NCBI RefSeq assembly: GCF_036017915.1
Contig: NZ_CP107929.1
Span: 6,809,001-6,873,000 of the forward strand
From: Micromonospora sp. NBC_00421
GTDB lineage: Bacteria > Actinomycetota > Actinomycetes > Mycobacteriales > Micromonosporaceae
Direction of reading: 5' to 3'
DNA: 64,000 nt
The position numbers were made by a program, and so were the translations under genes. Of this stretch, positions 58,901 through 64,000 are shown piece by piece. Position 1 is the stretch's first letter, and each line of letters opens with the position of its first letter. The notes beneath the pieces were generated by a model, which searched no databases, was not told the origin of the DNA, and was given only the letters and a program-made list of their open reading frames with translations.

Positions 58901-61626
58901 ACGCCCTCACCCCGGGGGTGCTGGCCGACGACGCCGGGCTCAGCCCGCACGACCTGGGCCGGCTGGCCGAGGTGGAGGTGCTGACCGACCTGCTACGCGA
59001 CCCGGTGCAGGCGGCGTACGCCCGGACCGAGCTGCGGGCCCTGCGCGACCATCTCGGCCTGCACCCGGACGATCCCGGCGCGGCGGCCCGGCTGCCGTTG
59101 CTCGACGGGCGGCTCAGCGACGCCGGCCGGGACGCGCTGCTGGGTCGGGCGGGCCCGTCGGGCGAGCCGGCCCGTCCACCCGCCGACGGCGAGCCGGGGC
59201 ACGCCCGCGACGAGGGGCCACCCGGCCGCAAGTCCGCTGACGCCGGCCTGCCGGGACGGGCCCGGGACGACGGGACAGCCCTGGTCGGGCGGGACGGCGA
59301 CGGGCTGAGCGCGGTGCGTCCGGACGCGGTCGACCCGGCGGCACCGATGCGCGCCGACCTGGCGGCGGCGACCTATCCGGCCCGGGTCAGTCGGGTGCCG
59401 TTCGAGTTCGAGCGGTTCCTGCACGACCCCCGCTGGTCCGACGGCGCGACCCGCTTCGAGCAGCGGCTGGGGGCGCACTACTTCCGCGACCCGGAGGTGC
59501 TGGACACGGTCCGGACGGCGCTGACCCGGATGCGGGACATCCTGGTCGAGCTGATCGATCCGCTGCACCCCGGGGAGACCCGTGCCGAGGTGGTCGCCCG
59601 GGTGGAGAGCGCCTTCTTCCGGGACGACGAGCCGGCCAGCGCCGGCCAGGTCGGCACCTCGGTCAGCTTCGACCGGCTGCTCGCCGAGGGCAATCTCCGC
59701 GAGACGATGACTGCCTTCTACAACGCCGCCTACTGCAACTGGAAGAACCCGCACACCCTGTCCCATGTGCTGCTGTCGGTGCTGGACGAGGGGCGGTGGG
59801 AGCAGGCGCAGGGCGCGGGCGTCGACGTCGGTGCCGTCCGTCGGATGGGGGGCCTGCTCGACGGTACGGTGAACCGGCTGATGCCGGACGCCCTGCGGGA
59901 CAGGCTGAAGTTCGGCCGGGACTTCTTCGCCACCGGCAACGTGGCGAGGAGTTCGGCGCACGGCATCCGGGACCTGACCGAGATGACGGCGAGCCAGTCC
60001 CCCCGCAGGCCCCGCTCGGATGAGGAACAGTTGGCACTGGCCAACACCCCCGACCACTACGCCCGGCTGGGGACTCCGCTCGGTCGGCTCGAACGGGCCT
60101 ATGTCGACCAGCTGAACAGGGAGAAGACCGGCGATCCGCTCGGCGACCACGGCCTGCTGCCGTGGCGTGAGGGGGTCACCGCGCACGACACCGACCACGG
60201 GCCGTGGGCCCGCTGGGTGGGCCGGGACGGCTTCCCGGTCATCGACGGTGTCTCCGGCACCACCGCCCGGATGCTCACCGCCGCGCGGTTCGTGGGGCTC
60301 GACGGCCCGCGGGCCGAGCGGTTCCTGAGCGGCCTGATGGGCTGGATGCTGCCGGCCCGGGACCACTCCCTCTTCGAGATCCTGCGCGGAGCGGAGATCG
60401 CCGGCATCCAGCGGGTGGAACTGCGCCCGTCCGACGGCCGTTTCACAGCGGTGGACCTCTACCGCAGTCTGCCCGACGTCGACCTGCCCACGCTGCGGGC
60501 CGAGGTGGCGGTCGACGGGCTCTTCCCCCACGAGGCCCGCTACCTGGACCATGCCGTCGACCCGCACGGCTTCTCGGAGACCCAGCACAAGGTCCCGGCG
60601 ATCGCGGACCGGCTGTGGCCCCAACTTGCCAGCGGTCAGGTGCGTGACGCCGACCTCGCCGACTGGCTGCGGCGCAACGGCATCGACCCGGCCGACACCG
60701 CCGCCGTGCGGGGCCTCGGTCAGCGGCTGTCGAAGCCGCACGTGATGGCGTTGGCCGTCTACACCCGACACAGCCACTACCTGATCAACAACGTGATCCG
60801 CGCACACCTGTTCACCGGCGCCGCCGGGGAGGTGCCGAGCAGGGCACTCTTTGACCGCAAGGTGCGTGAACTGGTGGCCGGCTACCTGGGGAACCTGGCG
60901 GCTGGCTCCAAGGCGTTGCCCCTGCCGCTGATGCTCCGCTCGGTGGTGCACGTCGGCGACGGGCATCTGACGGCCCGGTCCGAGTTGGCCGGCCCGGCCC
61001 GGGACTGGGTGGACGCCCACCGCCGGGTGGTCGACGCCCAGCGCCGGATCGACGAACATCACCGGTTGGGGCAGCGGCACGACGAACGGCAGGCACGCGC
61101 CGACAAGCAGCGTGCCAAACGGGACGCCGCGACGTCGTGGAAGCAGATCCGGCGAGGGCTCGACGCTGTCTTGCCTCGACTCTTCGACGAGGTGGTATGG
61201 CACGCCGACATGGTCCACGACGCGATGATGCAACTGCCTGCCGTCGGCCGGCCGGACCGTCCGCTGATCGCGTTCCGAGGGGACTGGATCACCCCGATCT
61301 ACTCGCCCATCTACGGGAGTTCCTGGCATCCCACCGGTATGGCGCGGGAGTTCCTCAGCGTCAGCCGGCGGCTCGATGTCGCGGTACGGTTCATGTCCGA
61401 GAATCCGGCGTCGGGCGGTAAGGTGCTGGTCGTCTACCGGTTGAGCGGCCAACAGGCCAGGGACATCGCGGTCTTCTCCTCGTTCGCCACGGACGAGGAG
61501 GCGGTCTTCCCGCCTCGCTCCCGGGTGCGCCGGACGTCGGACCCGCAGCTGGCCGCGCAGATCCGGGCCCAGCTTCCAGCCGAGTTCCAGGACAACTGCG
61601 AGATCATCGTGATGGAAGAGGACTGA
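52978..61626 (+). CDS. Giant type VII-associated polymorphic toxin frame (2882 codons, probably composite)
   Basis: GTG start at 52978 with GGGGAGGG upstream. Residues 1-110 form a WXG-like helical domain (W77-L-G79), 122-145 a membrane helix, then an Arg/Leu segment with six short RTQxP-type repeats (about 195-245) and a Pro-rich linker. Residues about 725-880 (GHLADTPRPSGAVGFSPGEV, then HRRARFDANPDIAEAWIRL and TYREAHDAANARYNW) look like a C-terminal toxin tip. Residues 885-960 are an out-of-frame reading of the gene at 55631. Beyond lie more linker repeats, a GNAT-like region (about 1600-1690), HEAAE at 1953-1957, and a C-terminal ADP-ribosyltransferase-like domain: Arg2767 (FRGD), S2794-V-S2796, and D2839-E-E2841 before AVFPP. 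Read as one protein or two, the ends are well supported; the middle is doubtful. Confidence 0.7.
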   Translation: MSESDHALAEILEWFSDLEAAIPGVRSTVGEILIGKIPESDVDAVYELSDAWGTAAQELASFYEEAVHAADGIMENWLGDGAAEAFTREWLSYLESLAGTVDTLASMEEAVHSFGLQIELMKFMALIGLIMLAVSLFMLVAAAIPSLGLSTAGIPGAFAACRAAIGAAATNAVRAIGSISVRAALAEVTALLTRTLPTLVRTQLPNLVRTQVPRLVTTQLPRFARTQVPAFVRQTLPTLTRQGAGNLARGVLPRNVVARSVADRMAGQWLRGVTNRELLRQLGREAGLESRRLAGRSLLAARNQLAREIEEQLLRQFGARVGTDLAARGGVRLAGTEAFEQLSRATLSQYATREIATTTFGRELTKYLGQRVAFGAAFMGGGDLLGQLYQIAGGERAGLDLGQLGISTAQGGLFGASMFGGVPGHVIGGGLAGGLVTGATDAAQGRFDLQNMLHGVAEGAKAGAIFGAQNKLETVRVGGMDLRIGRDVMVLPEGMAAVDRADGLRVTYSERGAVWEHVDASGQRVDGGAIAADGSVLARDRVRSPDPTVVAGDVTAPGGPRTTHPPVAALPPADLPQRTHLMGGAGGGDGGGGPRQPAHPTPVRTPEAGVRTAGPVRHGPGDGPPPVHTRAEPPVPVRDDAPPTGATRTDPAAPHPDGGRVIRGGVVAERTDPAGPSAPDADRAPSGPVTRADGPGRPEPPRPDDGPVPDRTTEDRTAPDDRDAQTGASIRPRDEVRAWDWAERAYDRFRADDHDLPDIAGHLADTPRPSGAVGFSPGEVRQVKRHLMADEHLLDDYEGGHRRARFDANPDIAEAWIRLREGRHLPEDLVLLEHELTEANYLLVHPDATYREAHDAANARYNWESIRPGRAGEDLDASWSKRSADGDPAGLRTGPGRQTGGGIHLRVPDDGPAAGHPEGHRPGETDGRPGGRELRGGVGEDPAVPPQRGALAPEGQLRGVAPGDGHVPFKLVPVESRPIGPSVPLPETVRSTFDGHVGELLAGRGPGPVDQPHRASWDESSRLLTVAYPDGLHVQVALQVNSALPPGQPVVLRPGLTVEHGQWVQREPAGVVLPDHLPTDPSARTAFVDRQLGDAWRTLHREIHQVLDRPDEPTPGVPEAGRDTTTTPDGPTRPEPARPEPARPEPARTVGEPSLAALEAPARPDPPVLDADAISFRDATAPAPAPPRPLTPDTVRGLLADGAAVPDQVRAWARDQLAVRQEDGSYLPHRQVEIDAAVARLRAETTTLVAQRVPADPNAAPPAAAPPAAAPPADARPADAYPRAADELPLSQELAPSSNFPAHRARTGAELPGQVHELVQKAKENLLGREQSGRSLPALRDQPAVPSRPRADAAAPPLAEWGPSRDGGQPVRPEPERRAGVLGRALRRVTGFLGGADAAPAAPEGGTTPRPAVPERAPEHSGRTPAPTTPGWPVPEPHQPAWTSGTERVAADPATPDARTLLKLTERRCIVDELRAATDPIDQVRLRDELNRLDTDLAQRGYPVHELERVPEADGAAPADRREQTRQDEIWSDPPWRQEDRRPSLDELIPTTREEAGARGEAVRREFADQLDGREFAGLRIRVDLTDPYSVSVHRNEVVVRATVHDPDGVPVGRVVRSFQRDHDGSLFVEHVSLKLSERVQGQGFAREWNGHLTEWYRYSGVERIEVHAASTIGGYAWARDGFDWAPNTEHRADGVLDRLRGELCEVDVDIELARRSTAGDGLVAVDRLRERYGTTDPDQVLREANRQREAGREILDRARTHSFGSTRYPTPFEISQAGWGDHHQGRDASWIGKRALLGADWKGVKRISDTGPLHPRSAYTVGLPRVPDPSAIHSLLSGGGPPPVTAARVPDAEFHGYGREVPEPELAGQLGADALRQVVDRLPADSTLRGVRLELTAVPADALPDGAVARSVPIDAHGRDLPHGTVPPDGGGWRVELSDRATDVNVARAVAHEAAELEAIGQRAAGGLDPFTPDALTPGVLADDAGLSPHDLGRLAEVEVLTDLLRDPVQAAYARTELRALRDHLGLHPDDPGAAARLPLLDGRLSDAGRDALLGRAGPSGEPARPPADGEPGHARDEGPPGRKSADAGLPGRARDDGTALVGRDGDGLSAVRPDAVDPAAPMRADLAAATYPARVSRVPFEFERFLHDPRWSDGATRFEQRLGAHYFRDPEVLDTVRTALTRMRDILVELIDPLHPGETRAEVVARVESAFFRDDEPASAGQVGTSVSFDRLLAEGNLRETMTAFYNAAYCNWKNPHTLSHVLLSVLDEGRWEQAQGAGVDVGAVRRMGGLLDGTVNRLMPDALRDRLKFGRDFFATGNVARSSAHGIRDLTEMTASQSPRRPRSDEEQLALANTPDHYARLGTPLGRLERAYVDQLNREKTGDPLGDHGLLPWREGVTAHDTDHGPWARWVGRDGFPVIDGVSGTTARMLTAARFVGLDGPRAERFLSGLMGWMLPARDHSLFEILRGAEIAGIQRVELRPSDGRFTAVDLYRSLPDVDLPTLRAEVAVDGLFPHEARYLDHAVDPHGFSETQHKVPAIADRLWPQLASGQVRDADLADWLRRNGIDPADTAAVRGLGQRLSKPHVMALAVYTRHSHYLINNVIRAHLFTGAAGEVPSRALFDRKVRELVAGYLGNLAAGSKALPLPLMLRSVVHVGDGHLTARSELAGPARDWVDAHRRVVDAQRRIDEHHRLGQRHDERQARADKQRAKRDAATSWKQIRRGLDAVLPRLFDEVVWHADMVHDAMMQLPAVGRPDRPLIAFRGDWITPIYSPIYGSSWHPTGMAREFLSVSRRLDVAVRFMSENPASGGKVLVVYRLSGQQARDIAVFSSFATDEEAVFPPRSRVRRTSDPQLAAQIRAQLPAEFQDNCEIIVMEED
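55631..55858 (+). CDS. Putative immunity gene inside the giant toxin frame
   Basis: 75 residues from ATG 55631 in the +1 frame relative to the surrounding giant frame. AGGAG lies 5 nt upstream, and the sequence AILLDFELVREDRQEVEYTF, then GYPTMDRRLVIQKATG and a GREDGNYAAVLVKIL segment is well folded-looking. The surrounding frame read through it is Gly/Arg/Pro shadow text. From memory, small proteins of this type follow the same toxin-tip domain in other actinobacteria. Its position directly after the tip at 55150-55630 makes an immunity role likely. The product ends with TAG 55856-55858, after which the giant frame becomes meaningful again. Confidence 0.75.
   Translation: MAILLDFELVREDRQEVEYTFGYPTMDRRLVIQKATGQGRPTDGREDGNYAAVLVKILRFHRSEARWPRKGSYAA
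56373..56417 (+). repeat. Three 15-bp in-frame repeats in the giant toxin frame
   Basis: GCGGCCTGAGCCTGC is repeated three times exactly, encoding the RPEPA linker in the giant frame. Another Ala/Pro linker built from repeats lies near 56755-56800. Confidence 0.92.
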
Positions 61627-61629
61627 CCG

Positions 61630-62409
61630 GTGACGGACGAGAACGGGTGGAACGAGGCGGATCAGCTCTTCGCTGACGTGCACCGAATGCTGCTGCGCCT
61701 CGCCGGGCGGATGCCCGACGAGATGGTCAGCCGGTTCCGCGAACTGCTCGGCAATGGTGACCTGAGATACCTGCCGGACGCCGTGTCCGTGGCGACGGTG
61801 GAACTTGCCGTCCCGCTGATCCCGGCGGACCGGGAGTTGCTGGCCCGGATACTGGTGGTTCTTGACGTGCCCGGTGGCGAGCCGCAGCTCTACTCGGAGG
61901 TGCCGGTCTCGGCCGATCCGCCGTCACCCGTCGCTTTCCGCTTCCTGCCTGCGTCGCCGGACGTCGTCGCCGAGGCGGGAGGCCGGTTGCCGCCTCGGCT
62001 CGACCTCACCGGCGGTGACCCTGACGATCTCACCGACCTGCCGCCGGAGTTGAGCCACCTCCGCGACCTAGCCGACCGGCTCACCGACTCGTCCGACGAC
62101 GGGGTGGTGGTGACGCTCACCACGGAGCCGGGCGTGCGGAGCATCTGGCGGACCTGGCGTACCGGGCCTTCCCCGGATGCCGCCGTGCGCCGGGTGTATC
62201 TCGTGGAGGCGGCGCCCGGTGCACCGGCCTGGGATCTCGCGTACGAGGGCCAGGGCTCACTGGCTGACGACGGCGAGTCCGCTCCACAGGTGGAGGTGTA
62301 CTGGCTGGGGGACGTACTGCCGTCCTATCATCGGGCCGCGCTGGACGGAGCCGCGTTGCTCTGGCACCGGCCGCCGCCCGGAGCCAGCGCGGCGACCGCC
62401 GAGGGCTGA
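61630..62409 (+). CDS. Candidate immunity protein to the ADP-ribosyltransferase toxin
   Basis: 259 residues from GTG 61630, 3 nt after the toxin stop, with AAGAGGA upstream. It is acidic overall (EADQLFADVHRMLLRLAGRM, then FRELLGNGDLRYLPDAVSVATVELAVPLI) with no signal peptide or membrane helix, so it is cytoplasmic. No named domain is recognised. Position directly behind the toxin domain and translational coupling are the usual marks of an immunity gene. Confidence 0.7.
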   Translation: MTDENGWNEADQLFADVHRMLLRLAGRMPDEMVSRFRELLGNGDLRYLPDAVSVATVELAVPLIPADRELLARILVVLDVPGGEPQLYSEVPVSADPPSPVAFRFLPASPDVVAEAGGRLPPRLDLTGGDPDDLTDLPPELSHLRDLADRLTDSSDDGVVVTLTTEPGVRSIWRTWRTGPSPDAAVRRVYLVEAAPGAPAWDLAYEGQGSLADDGESAPQVEVYWLGDVLPSYHRAALDGAALLWHRPPPGASAATAEG

Positions 62410-62457
62410 AGCTCCGGTGACCGTGGCCCACTCCGGGCCGTTCGATGTGCCCGGCGG

Positions 62458-62884
62458 GTGACTGACAGCCGGAGCGAGCGCGTTCTGGTTGACGTGCCAT
62501 CGCCCGGGGGCGACAGTTCGCCGGTGTACAGCGCGAGTCTGAGGAAACTGGAGCAGCTACCCCGCCCGGTGCGGTCTGACTACCTACGGATCGCGGAGCG
62601 GACGATCGCGGAGGTCTCCACCCGCTGGTCGTCGGTACTGTCGGTGCCGGTGCTCTGGCTGACCCTCGGCGCTGACGGCGCCGACGTCCGGGTGGAGCGA
62701 GTCGACATCGACGAACACGCCGGACGGGCACGTCCACCTGCGCGCCGTGCACCGCGACGATCCCCGGGCGTTCGCGGACACCTTCGCCGTCCGCCGCCGG
62801 CCGTTGCGGCGGAGACGGTTCGTACCCGAGGTGTACGAGCAGCTGGCGCAGGCCCGGCGGACGTACCCCGGCGCGTCTGACTGA
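62458..62884 (+). pseudogene. Frameshifted relative of the immunity region
   Basis: From GTG 62458 the frame reads sensibly (SASLRKLEQLPRPVRSDYLR, then TIAEVSTRWSSVLSVPVLWLTL) up to about codon 86 (RVERVDID near 62715), then turns into Arg/Pro shadow text ending at 62880. In the +1 frame the text continues sensibly as NTPDGHVHLRAVHRDDPRAF, then RRFVPEVYEQLAQARRTYPG, and stops at TGA 62882-62884. A one-base insertion near 62715-62722, or a sequencing error, explains this. Intact, it would be a protein of about 141 residues. Start and overall family are unknown; it resembles the second gene of a toxin immunity set. Confidence 0.7.
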
Positions 62885-63174
62885 GGCCCCTGACCAGGCA
62901 GGTGGGTGCGGCCGGCTTCGTTCGCCGACGGGCGGCAGGGGTAGGTCCTCCCCCACAGGAGGTGACCGGCGATCCGGACAGCCCGGCGTCGGGGTCGCGT
63001 CGGGCAGCGGGCACCCGGCTGCCGCTGCGCTGAACGACGATCAGCGGCGGCGGGGCGGTGGCGATGACCACCGACCCTGATCCGGGGTACGGCCGGGCGG
63101 TGCGCGGCACGGCGGCCAGGTGCCTGGCTGTGGCAGGATGACGTGCGCCGACGGCCGTGACGGGGAGGTTGCTG

Positions 63175-63837
63175 GTGGACACGGAGCGGACGACCGAGGC
63201 GCTCCAGCGGTATGTGCTGGACCCCGGTGAACCCGTCGAGCAGGTGTGGACCGGCCCGGCGTCGGTCACCGTGCGGACCGCCCGCTTCCGCTATCTGGCC
63301 CGGCCGGCGCAGTGGGCGGTCGCCGACGAGGAGTGGGTGGCCGAGGCGGTCCGGGTGCTGGCGGCGCGGCAACCGATCTTCGTGTCCCACGGCCTGGTCT
63401 TCACCGGCTCGGGCGAGACGCTGCATCTCAACCGGCCCGAGGTGATGGCCGACCTCGGTCGCCGGGTGGGTGCCGGGCTGCCTCCGCTGGCGTACGCGGA
63501 GCTGCTCGGTGAGCTGTACTCGGCGTGGGAGATCGACGGCCCGGTGGTGCGCCCCTTCTCGGCGACCGAGGGCACCCGCGCCGGCTGGCTGGTCTGCGAC
63601 GCCGACCACTTCACCGACGTGCTGTCGGTGCCGGACGCCCCGGCGGTCACGCCGCCGACGTTCGAGCGGGCCGCCGACGGGGACTGGACGTTGCGGTTCT
63701 TCTCGCACAACTGTTACCCGCTGGAGATCCGATCCGCTGTGGACGTCCACCGGTGGACGGTGACGGGTGGGCCGGGTCGGGCGGCGAGCTGGGACCGGGA
63801 GGCCGTCGCCGCGCGGGTGGCGCGTCCACTGCCGTGA
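63175..63837 (+). CDS. Hypothetical protein of the toxin locus
   Basis: About 220 residues from GTG 63175, with GGGGAGG 6 nt upstream (GTG 63157 is an alternative in the same frame). The text is alpha/beta without signal or membrane segments (VWTGPASVTVRTARFRYLAR, then EEWVAEAVRVLAARQPIFVS and HFTDVLSVPDAPAVTPPTFE). It may be an immunity or SUKH-like cytoplasmic protein judging from the location behind the toxin gene, but no motif proves it. Confidence 0.65.
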   Translation: MDTERTTEALQRYVLDPGEPVEQVWTGPASVTVRTARFRYLARPAQWAVADEEWVAEAVRVLAARQPIFVSHGLVFTGSGETLHLNRPEVMADLGRRVGAGLPPLAYAELLGELYSAWEIDGPVVRPFSATEGTRAGWLVCDADHFTDVLSVPDAPAVTPPTFERAADGDWTLRFFSHNCYPLEIRSAVDVHRWTVTGGPGRAASWDREAVAARVARPLP

Positions 63838-63947
63838 CGCGTCGGCCGGCGGAGGCCGCGTACCGGCCTGGAGGACCGTCCCCGGTCGACGGCCCGGCGG
63901 GCAGCTCGCCCGTCAACGACCGGGCCCGGGCACACGGAGGTGACGTG

Positions 63948-64000
63948 ATGGCGATGAACACCGATCCGGAGCGGCAGCGTCGGCTGCGGGAGTTGGCCGA
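63948..64000 (+). CDS. Start of a gene cut by the window edge
   Basis: ATG 63948 with GGAGGTGA about 5 nt upstream gives MAMNTDPERQRRLRELA, then the window ends. The excellent ribosome site and charged helical start support a real gene. No more can be said. Confidence 0.55.
   Translation, partial: MAMNTDPERQRRLRELA

Noticed and set aside
52978..61626. Reading the HEAAE at 1953-1957 of the giant frame as a zinc protease
   Set aside because: No third ligand or family context is visible; a chance helix motif is as likely.
63066..63143. Short ATG frame MTTDPDPGYGRAVRG between 62884 and 63175
   Set aside because: Only 25 codons, no clear ribosome site and no family resemblance; the 290-bp spacer otherwise shows nothing convincing.

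Overview
The window is very GC-rich actinobacterial DNA with frequent GTG/TTG starts, GTGA/ATGA overlaps and GGAGG-type ribosome sites. Gene content and order (adnA-adnB, nudC, mrx1, uvrD2, whiB7, ABC1 kinase, DUF5679, DUF2342-type protease, YlbL-like protease, UPF0182) match the block known in mycobacteria as roughly Rv3193c-Rv3202c. Protein style, the DUF397/XRE pair and the intergenic repeats point to Micromonosporaceae, most likely Micromonospora or a close relative. This placement is from memory of families, not from a search.

Layout. 0-7 kb: end of a membrane protein gene, a maltose-type O-acetyltransferase, a secreted S8 protease, and the divergent lysine/DAP genes dapD and dapE. 6.7-9.1 kb: a repeat-rich spacer, a 55-residue gene and two LOG-family nucleotide phosphoribohydrolases. 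9.1-16.4 kb: adnA-adnB, the actinobacterial end-resection helicase-nuclease. 16.5-18.9 kb: a cold-shock protein and a DEAD-box RNA helicase. 18.9-23.5 kb: a sulfonate island with ssuABC plus an Rrf2 regulator on the minus strand and a divergent ssuD monooxygenase. 23.5-27.1 kb: an M16 peptidase pair and nudC. 27.2-30.0 kb: a DUF397/XRE pair and an MFS transporter. 30.1-33.7 kb: mrx1, uvrD2, and whiB7 behind a long leader with an upstream ORF and an intrinsic terminator. 33.8-44.3 kb: ABC1 kinase, ThiF-like protein, DUF5679, a YgjP-like hydrolase, a DUF2342-type protein, a PDZ-Lon protease and UPF0182. 44.5-45.1 kb: two initiator tRNA genes. 45.2-47.8 kb: a small membrane protein, an orphan sugar-binding lipoprotein and purC.

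47.9-64.0 kb is an accessory region built like a type VII secretion-associated polymorphic toxin locus. It has two large WXG-like/low-complexity proteins on the minus strand, then on the plus strand two WXG100 proteins, an EbfC-like protein, another small WXG-like protein, and an 8.6-kb open frame of 2882 codons. That frame starts with a WXG-like helical domain and a membrane segment and ends in a probable ADP-ribosyltransferase toxin domain. It also runs, in the wrong frame, straight through a complete 75-codon gene with its own ribosome site that lies just after an internal toxin-tip-like domain. This is best read as an inserted toxin-tip/immunity cassette with a displaced older C-terminus. 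Candidate immunity genes follow, one of them frameshifted.

Other main points: a mutually exclusive terminator/antiterminator in the whiB7 leader; paired CCTA-N9-TAGG sites flanking the ssu genes; four tandem copies of a Q-motif-like segment in AdnA; three same-strand DnaA boxes upstream of the ThiF-like gene; and several short tandem duplications that span gene stop codons.
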